Of a stretch of 64,000 nt of DNA, positions 31,343 to 43,559 are shown piece by piece (position 1 is the stretch's first letter; the number at the start of each line of letters is the position of its first letter). The notes below the pieces were generated by a model. It was not told the origin of the DNA. It did no database searches and saw only the letters and a program-made list of their open reading frames with translations. The stretch spans positions 3,031,685 through 3,095,684 of the forward strand of contig JAUJYN010000015.1 of assembly GCA_030737835.1 (NCBI GenBank). The letters are read 5' to 3'. This DNA comes from Acorus gramineus. Lineage: Eukaryota > Streptophyta > Magnoliopsida > Acorales > Acoraceae. Both the position numbers and the translations under genes were made by a program.

Positions 31343-32605
31343 TCAACCCTCTGCTCTGTCTCCTGCTCGATTCTTCCCATGGTATCTCCTCTCCCTTGCA
31401 GCTCTATGAAGCACAGGAAACTCCTCATTGCTCATCTCTCGAAAACCAAGCGAGTGGTTAGCATAGCCCATATGGTATCTGCTGATTAATTCCAAGAGAT
31501 GTTCTTCCTCATCCCCCGCACAAGCTTCATGAAGGTCTCGCATTTGGCGGTTCAAGGAAATGAAGGCAGCGTCTGTTGAGGCTTGCAAGTTCCTTGATGA
31601 ACCGGCCAGAGGGAGATCGACATTCAGAAGACGATCTTCCAGAGTAGGAGCAGCATTTGCACCAGCACCTGGAATCACCGGGGGCACCATGGGCGTGGAA
31701 CCAATATCCAAGTCATTAGTGGGAGGAGCAATACCCCTAAGGGCAGTAGAGGATGAAGAGGATGATGAAGAAGAAGAAGACGATGAGGAGGAAGCCGATC
31801 GAACAGAGGGTAGTGGTGAAGAGGTAAGGTCCACCGGTGGGGTAATGAAACATGATCCAGAACCCAATCGGAGGAGCTTTTGTGAGCGCCGCCGCAATCC
31901 ACCTCGCGGACCAGAAGGAGTGGGAACCGAACCGAGGTCATTGGCAGACTCAACCACATCGGCAGGAAACGTCGCTACGGGTGGCGCGCGTCTCAATTCC
32001 TCTAACCCAAGCAGCTCCCACCATAATCGGTTCGGATACTCCATCACCCGGGAGATGTCGCCCATCTTCACCTCCTCGATCTCCGGCCTGGGGGCATCCA
32101 CCCTTGGCCTCCGGGGATGACACAAGTGGTGGCACGATGAATCCCAGTCGTCTAGCCTCCGGGGATTTTTCTAGTCGAAGATATCACCCCGTGACATGCC
32201 GAGGACCAGATCTAGCACCCTAGCCCGGCGGGAGATATAGAAGGACAGAGACCGCTCGGATGTTGAAGCCTTGACCTGGTAGATTCAGCGGATCTCCGAC
32301 AAGCCAAGCATTATTCCAGTCCTCTCTCCCAACGCGACCACACACATCAGGATGCAGTACACGTTGGGGATGACCAAGATGGGTTGGAGGCCAAAGAAAT
32401 CAAGAAACTCTGCCACCAAGTGTGGTAGAGGAAGAGAGAGACCCTCGTCCTTGAAATAACTTGGATGGAGGAGGACGGTGCCAGGGTAGAGAGCAAGGAC
32501 TTCGTCCTCAGCTATCTCCTCCACCACATAGTTCGAGGAGATGCCCAACTCTTTGTGAAGAACTGCAGTGACAACGTTTTTATCCATGGAGTTTTCAAGA
32601 TTCAA
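31343..32605 (-). pseudogene. Tat-type antisense extra ORF, nearly intact
   Basis: One frame of about 421 codons runs from ATG 32605 to the stop at 31343, interrupted by only two nonsense codons (TGA 32285-32287 and a TAG near 32172). The N-terminus has LSLPLPHLVAEFLDFFGLQP and LMCVVALG, shared with 22096-21638. The middle holds a run of 15 or more Ser residues; the C-terminal part is helical (FISLNRQMRDLHEACAGDEE). The polypurine tract and LTR start at 32950-32967 read on the plus strand, so this ORF is antisense to its element, as established for Tat-lineage elements. The biochemical role is not known. Confidence 0.65.
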
Positions 32606-32949
32606 AAGAAAGGACGAGATGGGATGAGATGGAATATCCCATCTTGCCCATATATATTATTGAGGAGACGGTTCGAAAAGGCGGCAGCACTTATTCACTG
32701 CGGATATTGAGGTGTAATCAATGCCTAGAATATGGGTTTTACGAAATCCAAAGAGATGCTGATGTTTGGGTTATCCAAAAAAAGATTACGGGAGGCCACG
32801 CACCATTAAAGCTAACACATTAAATCAGCCGTCAAATCCTTGACAGATCAGAAAATTCCGAGTTGACAGACAACCATATCTTTGACTTCCCAAAAAGAAG
32901 AGGCAAGACGATTTTTTCTAATCTCCTACCCTTTCGACAATTCAAAAGA

Positions 32950-32966
32950 ACAGGAAAGGGGGAATC
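32950..32966 (+). other. Polypurine tract of the Tat-like element
   Basis: The purine run AACAGGAAAGGGGGAATC lies directly before TGTGGGGGTAAAAATCCGC, which has the form of an LTR start. Confidence 0.65.
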
Positions 32967-33700
32967 TGTGGGGGTAAAAATCCGCACCATGAGACATGTC
33001 GCGCCAAGACGGAAATGAGCCATCACAATTGGGGTCCACAAATCTGGATCCGAATCTATAATGTCATGATGACACTCCCGAGTACGCCGACACGACTAGA
33101 TCAAGGGTCTAGTGGACAGTCAGGCACCTTGTGGGTAAATGTCACCTCGAGTAGTTAAGGCACGACCACACTAGAGGTTTAGTTGGACGACCTTACTCCT
33201 TGCGAACAAGCAGGGAAAACACGACCAGACAAGAGGTCTGGTCGGATGATCTTTCACCTCGCAGGCGTACTCGAAGACGTAATAGACAAATGAGTAGGCC
33301 AAAGGGCTACGAGCAGAGCTAAAGAAATGGTCAAAGGACCATGAAACGCCTGTAACTGTCAGGCGAACAGTTAAAGCCCACTAATTGCGCAACGTAGGCA
33401 CGACGTGCCTCATTAACACGTGAGGGTTTCCACAAAAATCGCTCACTAACTGTTCAATGAGGAGACATTTATAATAGCCAAAGGATAGTGGAAGAGGCAA
33501 TCTAGCCGAGGTGACCCTATAAAATGGAAAGTAATCCAAAAAGCTGAGGTATCAAATAAAATCTGATTTTTTACTTTCAAGCCACCAAAAAACATCAAGT
33601 GAGTTTTGTTTTGAATCTCCGACTGATATATCTCTTCAGAGGGCCTTTGGCTTGGACCACACCGGTGTCCCCCTGATTTCTTTTGTGAGTGCATGATTCA
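32967..33700 (+). mobile_element. 3' LTR of the Tat-like element
   Basis: Begins TGTGGGGGTAAAAATCC immediately after the polypurine tract. It holds CACGACCA...GGTCTGGT-type direct repeats (33085-33250) and a TATA box (TATAAAA, 33518-33524) as expected for U3. The right end is not certain; candidates ending in CA lie at 33692 and 33700. No partner LTR is in the window. Confidence 0.55.
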
Positions 33701-35754
33701 TCTCTATTCGGTTCCGAGTTCGTGAATGAAGGCTCAGAAGACCGATAGTTTAACTAAAGGAGAAAATATCCTCCTCAATAATATAAATGACTCTTTTTTG
33801 TGAACAAATTGATTTAAAGATTTTTTTATTCTTTTTTTAAAAAAATTAGTTTTTCTAATTTCTATTTTATTTTTGGTTGTTTCGTATTTATTTTTCTTTT
33901 TTATAGATATGTTTTTTTAATTTATTATTTTTCATTTTTTATCTACATTTTCGTTTTAAACTTGATTTTTATGTACAATAGAAAATATTTTTTTGCACTC
34001 AAATTTTTTTAGTGTAAATATATTGGGATCCTATTTTATTGATTGGTCTAGGACTTCATCTAAATGCACTAATTGGTCCTTCCCATGGTTACAAGTTCGG
34101 CAGATTATTCGTCAATATCCGTAATAATTCAGGAACTATGGACCGACCAAATAAATTGGCGAGCATCCGCCAAATTTTGCAGTTCGACGAATTTTTTCTG
34201 AATTCGGGACTAATCGGTAAATTCAGAAAAAAGGGACATTGTCGTTCCTGAATGTAAATTCAAGCCGTCCATTCATTTCAATTTTTTCATCTCTTCCCTT
34301 CTTGCCAGCATCACAAAAAAAAAAAAAAAAAAAAAAACAAATTGTTGTCATTGTTGGACCAATGTGAAAATTGTCTCCAATGAACAACTGGATCCTTGAT
34401 TTTTAAATTTTTTTAATCGACTTGGCTCTTCAAATAAGATCAAATAACAGGTCTTGAGTGCACAAAGGAGAGATAATATTAAAAGATGGGCATCATTCTT
34501 GCAGTCATTATACTATATTGAGTGCTGCTACACTCAGATTTTTTCTCAGTTCAAAACACAGACTTATATACTTCGTTATAAATTCATTGAAGTATATATC
34601 TTTTTAGATGATGTATATGCTGTATTAAATTTTTTCTTACACTCACTAAAAATGGATTCATTCAACTCAAAATGGAACGATATGCACTTTTTATTAAAAC
34701 ATATACCTCATTAGATAATGTTTACTATTTAAAAAAATGAAAACATGTGATGTCTGCGTTTTGGTTGGTGAATGTGACTGAGCGAATCATTTCCTACTAT
34801 ATTTTAGTAGTTTTAAGAGAGTATATAATTTATTTTAATGATTATAAAATTATATGAAAAAGACATTCATTTCACTCAAAATATATACCTTGTTTTGGGA
34901 AGATATCTATTTCATTAAATAAACATTCATATACAATTAAAAAAAAAAAATCAAAGCCTGTGTGTGGAGGCTCAAGAACTCTATAATAAAAGATATGACA
35001 TGTCTCCTTCAGATGGCTCCACGTAGCTCTAAAGAAATTGAAGTTGCCAGAGAGGCTCTGGTACTTGAATTGGGACACTGATGTATTGGGACTCTGGTAT
35101 TCAAGTTAGTGATCACTATAGATTATTATGGGTGCTAGCCAAAAAATGGATAAGAATATTCTGTACAGTTTTTCATGGGATCATGTTTTATTTCAAACTC
35201 ATTGTGCTAACCTTGATTGAATCCATCGAGCAACCAATTGTATATTGCCCGTGTTGGGCCCTTATCAATTTAAAATGAAAAATGTTACACACAATCTGTT
35301 TTATAATCTAAAACACAGATTATACATATTTATTTATTTTTAAACATATATCTCATTTAATAATGTACGTACTTTTATAAAAAATAAAAATATATACTCA
35401 AATAAATTGATTGATATTATTTACAAAACATGTAAATTTTTTAACAAAATACATACCTCATTCCCGTGATAATAAAAATGGAGGAGGCTAACAAGATAGA
35501 TGTGACTTCAGATGTTACATTTTGTACTGAATAAAGCTCAGTGTAACATAACTCATTCGAAATTCACACCGTAAGACCTATTAACGAAAACTCACAGTAC
35601 TAGACTGACTAATCACAAACACAACACGTGTTAACCTGTGAGAGCTTTTAGTGTGAAAATTGTAAAAGTGACCGACCTAAGGAATGCCTACTTTTCTCAT
35701 CCCACCATCTAATTAAAATTCACCACCCTAGCTTTATTTTAAAATCCATAAACC
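33701..35754. other. AT-rich intergenic DNA
   Basis: No gene is supported. It holds a poly-T-rich stretch (33800-34000), an A-run of about 24 bases ending near 34337 (possible tail of an unidentified retroposed sequence) and diverged direct repeats around 34675-34745 and 35330-35400 (ACATATACCTCATTAGATAA-like). Confidence 0.6.
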
Positions 35755-35799
35755 CACCAATCTTTTTTTTTTTTTAACTGAAAGGTAGCTAGGCATACT

Positions 35800-35841
35800 T
35801 GTTAAGTTTGTGTCATTTTAAAATTTATAATATGGGCGTTG

Positions 35842-35879
<38 letters not shown>

Positions 35880-38272
35880 TTAGTGATTGTTCCTTCTAGT
35901 TGAATGATTTATCAGTGTTTTCTTTGGTTTGATAACTGCTTTGGCGTAATTGGAAATGTTTATTTATTTATTTATTTTTTGGGTTTTCAGTTCCGATTGG
36001 TATCTGGATTTTCATTTGTTACTGGTTGGTGGTGGATTAGCTATGGATAATTATAACCCTCTTTGTGTGATAGGGACACCTTGGGTGAGCTTAAGAAGTC
36101 TCACCTCCCCATTGGTTATTTTTTTTCCTTTTATTGAATAGTTGGGTAAGCTTAGCTTAAGTTCACCCCCCCTTCTTATTAGCTTCACCACTATATAAAC
36201 CCCCTTCAAGTGACTTTATCTCACTAAAACCCTCATTTTCTTCTACTCTTTCTCTCTCTTTTGTGGCTGTCTCAGCTGGTCCTTGTTGAGAGGGTTTGGT
36301 TGGGGTGTTTGTGAAAAAAATTTGGTGGATCATTGTTGGGGGAAATGTGTGGGTTGTTCAGGTATGTTGAATAGCTTGTGTATGTTTGTATTAAGTTACT
36401 CTCCCTTCCAAACCCTTCCGTCCCCTCTGTTTGCTCTGTTTTTGTGTGGATCAGCTGTGGTTAGTTGTGGAGAAAGTGATTATGGTGATGGGAGACTTGT
36501 TTAATGCTTAGAGAGGTATGGCAGATCTCTGTCTTCTTGAAATCCTTGTAAGACTCGTATCTAGAGTCATATTCAGAGGTTCAGGTCTCCATGTTCCATG
36601 ATCATGCTTATGTCTAGATTCTATGTATGAAATTTGGGGTTATAATGTTATCTGTGTTGGAAGTTATAAGCCAATCTCTAAGGACTGTCCAGATTCGAGC
36701 GTGAAATGACCAGCTTCTGAAACTAATTTTTTTCTAGCAGTTAGAGGTTTAATTAGACTCCGATGTCTTCATGGATTATGCTCCTCACATGTGAATGAAT
36801 GTGTGTAAATTATTTCAGAATGTTTGGACGTGTACTTGGTGCTGGGGTGAAGAAAGTTCATGGATGTTTGGGGGTAGACGAGCCAGTTCTGGCATGTGTG
36901 AGTTTTTATGCTATTATGCATGCTGTGATCTATATCTGGAGTTGGTACCTTGATGATGTATGCTTTTTTATGTGTTAGGAGTTATCATATTCAATTTTAG
37001 CACCATTGGTTGTAGGATCTAGAAGTTATCAATTTTCTTGCAAGTTTGTGCTATGGTGGGAGTGCGTCGTGCTCTTCCCACTCTCGCCATGCTCGCTATC
37101 TCACATCAACTCCTTGTGGATTGAGCGAGTGACAATTTGGTATTGGTGAGTGGTCCGACCCATGAGATAGAAGTAATAATAGCATGCTTGTTAGGCACTA
37201 TAGTGTATTTTATGCAATGGGATGATACTATAGAGAACTTTTGAGTTGTATTGCTTGTATATGATGATGGATGTGCTATGTAGTATTAAATACCATGTTG
37301 TAGGATCATTTGCACAAATTTATTGATATGCTCCTTCGAGTTAGCTATAATTCTTGCCTCTACTAATCCTTACATCCTGTTTGCACGTTTGGTGGGTGCT
37401 TAATTATCTCATGCTTATAGTAATAAATTTATACCCTATTTTTTTTTAGATAGATGTGTGTATGACTAGTTTTTAAGGTCATAATTAACAGTAGTAAGTA
37501 TGGATAAGGAATAGCTTTCCCCGCGTCCTTGTGATGCACCTGTTGGGAATTCTATGGATTTCAACTAGTTAATTATCGAGTATGGTTTACGTTGATCAAT
37601 GTGATGCCCGTGAGTGTGGAGTGTATCACCCCGACGTCATCGTGCGTTGAAGCTATCCAGCGTCGGAGTTACCCTGTGAGGTGCCTCCCTGTGACTGGTA
37701 CCGTCGTGGGTAGGCTGCCAGGGAGAGGGCTACTTGGGAGAGGGCTACCGGATGACGTGGAGTGATTGTGGAGTATTTGTTGACAACTTGTTGTGTATTC
37801 GTTTAAGTGTTGACTATGTATTATCTTCATTGTGTGGTGGTTGACTATTCACTGAGCTTTTAGCTCATCCCTCGTTTTCCTTTGTTTCTCTCCAGTGGAG
37901 GCAGAGCAGGTCACGAAGGCGGAGCTCCCATGAGGTGTTTCTTGGCTGCCTGTGTTACGTCCGTCTTTTGAGATTAGCGAGCGAGGTCGTCAGCAGTCTT
38001 GTTGTTTTTGTATGTATTTCTTTTTGGTGCATGGGCACATGATGTATGTATTCTCTTTGTTGATCAGACTTGGCTCACACAGGACAGTGATTGTATACCC
38101 TCTGTCTGTAATGATATTTTTGGTTACAGACTTGTTTATATTATGCTTCTACTTCCCAGTCTAGTCTTGCTCTACCAGTCCTTATATGTGGTTATCTTGT
38201 TAGCCTCCTGTATGATATTCTGATATGGCTATTCTTGTTACAAACCGGGGACGACCGCTCCGGGGCGTAACA
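35800..38272 (+). mobile_element. Solo LTR F (2473 bp)
   Basis: Ends are TGTTAAGTTTGTGTCATTTT and CTCCGGGGCGTAACA. The perfect target duplication ATACT (35795-35799 and 38273-38277) lies within the LINE 3' UTR. It lacks the GC-rich block; the equivalent region (36500-37020) is AT-rich, like G and C. It has an ATT microsatellite (about 35841-35880) and a good TATA box (36192-36199). The conserved donor GGTGAGTGG and the stem-loop TGAGC/GCTCA (near 37854) are present. Confidence 0.93.
36192..36199 (+). promoter_or_regulatory. TATA box of LTR F
   Basis: TATATAAA in the context CACTATATAAACCCCC, about 400 bp into the LTR. This would start transcripts near 36225, before the putative leader exons. 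Confidence 0.55.
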
Positions 38273-38347
38273 ATACTACCTTTAAATTATATTCAATCTA
38301 AAGGAGCATGTTAAAAGAGAAAGCAATACAAACCTCCAAAAGAAAAA

Positions 38348-38621
38348 GGAATTTTTAGTTTTAAGTCCCCACAAACCATCATATTTAGTAATTGATCCCT
38401 CCCTTTTTCGTATTTAGGTTTTAGTCCCCAATTTAAAGAATAATTCATAGATAGGTCCCTCACAGGGACTAAAAAGTAAATTAAATAATTTATGGATAGG
38501 TCCCTCTCAGGGACTAAAAAGGAACTGTCATTTAAATCTGGGGACTAAAACCTAAATACGAAGAAGAGAGAAATCTATCACTAAATATGATGGTTTGTGG
38601 GGACTTAAAACTAAAAATCCC
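38348..38621. mobile_element. Mutator-type MITE with 80-bp inverted arms
   Basis: The left arm starts GGAATTTTTAGTTTTAAG; the reverse complement of the right end starts GGGATTTTTAGTTTTAAG. Similarity of the arms continues for about 80 bp. The 9-bp target duplication AAAGAAAAA is perfect (38339-38347 and 38622-38630), the length typical of Mutator-like elements. The centre holds a direct repeat with AGGTCCCTC.CAGGGACTAA (about 38448-38521). It sits in the LINE 3' UTR. Confidence 0.88.
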
Positions 38622-38659
38622 AAAGAAAAATTGTGAGAGGCAGGTCTGGTAAAAGAGTT

Positions 38660-39768
38660 ATCTACCAGTCTCAACCTTCCCAACCACACCAAGCCCTCAC
38701 TCTTCAACAATTAAAACCCCAGACTGGAAACAAATCTTGTTTGCACCGCACCGACACAATAGAAACTCCACTCACAAATCAAGTGGGTAACCTTTTGTCA
38801 AACATTTTCGACATACACTTTCTTGCCTCTGAAGAGAAAATGATTATGAGACAACCACGATGCCCACGCGACCATCGGGACGAAGAGGTGCGTCACCTTG
38901 GCCTTGGCACTGTTATCTTGTGGATGCTTCATATGTTTTCCCGCAGCCCACATATCCTCTAGAGTATGGAAGTTAGTTGACATCCCACATGCCAAATGCA
39001 TGTTGCACCAAATATGCTGTACCGTGGAACAATGAAGAATGATGTGCGCCGAGGTCTCCTACCCCCCTAAGCATACTGGGCAACAAGTGTCGTCATCTGA
39101 CCACTTGACCCTATATACCTTAGTAAAAAGTTTATCTTGGAACAACAACCACAAAAACAAGCGGACTTTCAACAGAGCCTTCGTCCTCCAAATTTCATTG
39201 AGTTTTAGAGCCGTGACCTCATAAGGAGGTCTCTCACTGCATACTGAGAAGGGTAGATTTGGATGGGGCTTCCAAACTACAAAGTCCTCAACTGTCTCGC
39301 AGAGAGACGTCTCTCGAAGCTCCAACAGAAGAACCCAAAGGGAAGCAGCCTCCTCCGTATGCAATGGCATGTGCGATCTAACATGCCATGCACCACCAGA
39401 CTCGGAAGCCATCCAGAACTGAGAGACTCTTCCCCCTTTATTGATAGAGAGGGAGAACACATCTGGGAATCTCTCCTTCAAGGTAACCTCCCTGACCTAG
39501 ATATCATGCTAGAAGAAGATGCTCTATCCGTTTCCTATTTTCCAACTGACCGCCTACTCTAAACGAGCCGTGGCAGCAAGGATACCACTCCATAAGTATG
39601 ATAGCCTAGGAGAAGAGGATGGGAAGCGGTACGCATTGTGCTTCCCTGTCCGTAATGAGCGTCAACCAAAGGCCACCAAAGTAGATTCTTCTCAGCCATC
39701 CATCTCCATTTCCATTTACATAGAAGAGCAGAATTAAGGTCTTCTAAATTGATAACTCTAGCACCACC
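38660..39768 (-). pseudogene. LINE ORF2 C-terminal region with RT zinc-binding domain
   Basis: The frame at 39481-39059 has ALLKVRLFLWLLFQDKLFTK and CCPVC, the signature of the zinc-binding region that follows plant LINE reverse transcriptases. A further frame at 39001-38798 (AKVTHLFVPMVAWASWLSHN) continues the C-terminus. Stops and frameshifts are frequent. It is the downstream half of the RT at 43560-45115, separated by LTR G. Confidence 0.8.
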
Positions 39769-39773
39769 TAGTT

Positions 39774-42700
39774 TGTTATGCCTGTGTCATTTGGATCTTT
39801 TTTTTTTTTTCTCGATCGGAGTCGCTAAAATTTTGGCTTTTAGCTACCTGCAGGAGTTGGAATACTCTGATTAAAAATCTAACTGCATATTATGGGTCTT
39901 GGTACCATTTTGTACTACCCATAAAAATTTCATCGAATTCGGGTATCATTTCAAAAAAAAATGCCGTTCCAAATCGCATCCGGGTTTGGTCGTTACTGGT
40001 TTGGGAGGTGGGATTTCATGTGCACGTCTAAATGGGGTTATTGACCCAAGTCTTGATGTTTTGTTTTCTTTCTTGGTTAGGTTGATTTGTCAACCCACCC
40101 CACCAACCCCCTTTATTCATGATAAATGCCCACCTTAAGTGAAAAACCCCATCCGACCACTTCTCTTCCTTTCCCCTCTTTTGCTTCCTTTTGTGTTGGA
40201 AAAGAAGATGGTGAAGAAGGAACATGAAGGAGGTGGATCAAGTAGAGAAGATGATTAAGGTGTGTGTGTGTGCATTCATGTTGTTGTTGTTGTTGATTCT
40301 CCTCTCCTTAGCTCCCTCTCATACCCCCCTTTATCCCCTGTTTTCAGCCATGAAAGGCTTGAGGAGATGCTGATGAGGTGGTGGTGGTTGAGGTGGTCGT
40401 GGGTGTGTCGAGAGCTCCGCATCTCCCCATTTACCTCCCCCTCTTTTAAAGATTTTTGTAAAACTAGTATTTAGAGGCATATTTTTTGGATTTTGTCCTC
40501 ATGTGATTTCATCATCTATGTGTCTATTTATTATATATGAAATTTGGTGTCATTATGATATCTGTGTTTTAAGTTATAACCTGATTGGCAAGGCCTGTCC
40601 AGATTCGCGGGGCAATTGACCAGTTTCTGAAAATATTTTTGTTTGGGCTTGTAGAGGCAAAATTAGGTTATAATGTCTTCAGGGATTATGATCCCAGCAT
40701 GTCAAAGAATGTGTATGATTTATTTCATAATTTTTGGATGTGTATTTGGTGCTGTGGAGATCAAATAGTAGGGCTGGTTGCAGCAGGTTTAGCAGTTTTG
40801 CTCGATTGTGTGTCAAGGAGTTGTTATGCATGTTGTGGAAAGTATCAGGGTTAGGTCTTCATGAAGTAGGCTTATATGTGTGTCAGGAGATTCCATATTT
40901 TAATTGTTGATCATTGGTTGTGTTTTGCAGATCTCGTAGACCGGACGCGCGGCGATCCGGGTATCGGTGAGTGGTTTGATCCAACCCTTCGGGAAGCGTT
41001 GGATGCACGTAGTCGTGCATCGCGCATCCGTTGGGCACCCTGACTATACTACTTATTTAGATAAGTAGTATGGTCATGTCTAACCCATAATATGCTAGAT
41101 ATTTGCATGCTAGGTTAGTATAGCTCGTATATTGTGTAGAACCCCCTATTCTACCATATACTTGCCTATGTATCATATTCATGTGTGAATTATTATGTTT
41201 GCATGCGCCCTTCATGTATGGGCATGTGTGATGTGTGTTTATATGAATGTATAGAATATGCATGCCTTAGGTAGTCCCTATTTATAGTACTACCTCCCTA
41301 TGTTAGTAATATCTAGCATGATTAAACCTGGGTTAATAACCGGGTGCATACTTAATATTCCTTGGTCATAATACTGGAGGACGTGGTATGATTGTTGCAC
41401 CCATCTTGTTGGGGCAAAGCTATGACCAGCTTCCAAAGAGGATGAGACTTTCCCTCTCTCTCGCCCTCTCTCTTTGCGTAAATTGAGTCAGTAGATGTGT
41501 CTCATACTTGACTTAGGTCCACTTGGGATTATCGGCATGCACCGGTTGGTGCGCGAGATCGCGCTTAACCCTTCCCTCTTAAGTTGGTGATACCCAACAC
41601 ATATTAGGGTAATGCTTATATGCATATTAGTTAGGCCATGCCTGGTATGTATGTTATATATATATATATATATACTGATTTTGTGTTTTATCTATGTTAG
41701 GGAGTATCCCTATAATTAATTGTTATGTTATCGTGCATGTAAGTTCATGTAAATAACTATGATATAATTCTCCTATAATGTATATGCGCATGTTAAAACT
41801 GATTAGGCCTATCTGAAATAGGTGTCGGTAGGACCCGCTGTCGAGTTGTACCTTATTAGTTAGAGCGCTAGCGATGTAATCGCCCCCGTGCATTTGAGCG
41901 ATGCACTCAATTGGAATTCAAGAGAATTCATTATGTTATCGATTTTGTTAAGCCGGTAGTTATGGCATTAAGCTAGGCCTACCCATGTTAGGCAAGTGTA
42001 TAAGCCGACTGTTGGGTTATGCCTTAGGGATTATCTCTATGCGAGAGCAGAGGTATCTCCCTACGTCCAAGCAACGCATCTGTGTGGGACTTCAAACGCA
42101 TTCGATAGCATCGATAGGCAATTACCGAGAGTAGTTGTTTTTCCATTAGGTTCGCTTTGCGAACATGGAGTGTTTCCTCCCAATGTCGTCCGTGTTGAAG
42201 CGGCCCGGGTTGTAGCTGTCCTGACAGAGGGCCCCCACCTGTAGGTACTATCGATGCATGCGGTAAGATGTACTGATCATGGGGGCATACCAAGTAGAGG
42301 CTACCCGGGAGAGGGCTAACGAATGATATTGCGAGTGTGGAATCGTTCTCCCCTTCATCGGATCCGTGTCGATGCTGCCCGGCATTGTAGCTGTCCTGAC
42401 AAAGGGCCCCCACCTATAGGTACTATCGATGCATGCGGCAAGATGTACTGATCATGGGAGTATACTAGGTAGAGGCTACCCGGGAGAGGGTTACCGGATG
42501 ACGAAGGGTGTAGAGCAAGCGGATTTATCCAAAAAGTCCCTAGGGTCACCCCTCTGGGGGCTAGGGTGAGGATGAGTTGAAGTTAAGTCGTCACGTGACC
42601 CTAATACCCATCGAGTATACTCTGGGTATGCTACTCCTAACGCCTGAGGTATCATAGTATAGCTCTGCCTCGTAGCGGAGGGACTAGTTGGTTAGGTTAT

Positions 42701-43540
42701 CCAGTAACACTAGGTGTTATGGTTAACCGGGTGTCCAAGGAGTTTCCCTTCGGGGCAGGGGTGGGGATGAGTTGAAGTCACGTCGCCACGTGACCCATTC
42801 GTTGTTTGTCCGTTCTCATAGTTATTAGGTCCGGTTATGTAATGATGTTCAAAGACATCGTTGGGCAGTTATCTCGATGTAGATAATCCAGTAGTGTTGT
42901 GTGGACCAGTAATTTCACGTCTCTTCGACAACGGTATGGTCTCTCCCCAAAGAGTCCCAAGAGTCTCCCTCCGGGAGTGAGGGTGAAGGTGAGATTGGTC
43001 GCGCCACCGCGTGACCTTGTTATCCATTGGGTTTCTACCCATGTTGTTCCTTGAAAGGAGTTTGCCTTAGTATTGAATTGTTGTAATGGTGTTTAGTTTC
43101 CAACCACTCACTAAGCTTGTAGCTCACCCCTTGCATACTGTTTCTTTTTCAGGGGCAATGTTGGGCGTGGAGCTGGAGCTTCCCTGTGACGGGGTTCGAG
43201 TGCGTGGAGTGTCCCGTCCGGCGGTTGGCGAGTGCGAGGATGTCAGCAGTCCTAGTGTCATTTATGTATTTAAAATCGTGCGTGTTGCACTGGTTGTACT
43301 TTATTTGGACTAGACTTGACTCTCACAGGACAGTGATTGTGTATTCGAGTCTGTAATAATGTTTTTGGTTTATAGACTTATTGATATTTTTATGCTTCCG
43401 CATTTTAGTTGAACTATCAGTTATCATAGTTTTGACAGCTTTGTGTGTTATTTATTGGAGTCATTGTTGACTTCTTCAAATTGATAGCTGATACTTTATA
43501 TATTGTCACATCTCGAGGACGGCAGCCCTGGGGAGTGACA
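39774..43540 (+). mobile_element. Solo LTR G (3767 bp)
   Basis: Ends are TGTTATGCCTGTGTCATTTG and GGGGAGTGACA. The target duplication TAGTT is perfect (39769-39773 and 43541-43545), inside the LINE. The start resembles copies B and D (CGATCGGAGTCGCTAAAATT). The region 40450-40920 is of the AT-rich type shared with F and C. The putative exon is 40931-40966. It is the longest copy because of internal duplications between 42190 and 43010. It contains a TA microsatellite at about 41644-41673. Confidence 0.93.
42196..42510 (+). repeat. Tandem duplication of about 160 bp in LTR G
   Basis: Two adjacent units share TTGTAGCTGTCCTGACA, GGGCCCCCACCT, ACTATCGATGCATGCGG and GTAGAGGCTACCCGGGAGAG. Downstream, three GGGTGAGG...CACGTGACC-type units (about 42549, 42770 and 42975) are also repeated. 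Confidence 0.85.
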
Positions 43541-43559
43541 TAGTTTCTTCCTATGTATT

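Noticed and set aside
31560-32120. Plus-strand frame with an acidic Glu/Asp run
   Set aside because: It is the antisense shadow of the poly-Ser stretch in the minus-strand extra ORF.
34314-34337. Poly-A run as proof of a processed pseudogene or SINE
   Set aside because: I could find no A/B box, no matching target duplication and no recognisable coding sequence upstream.
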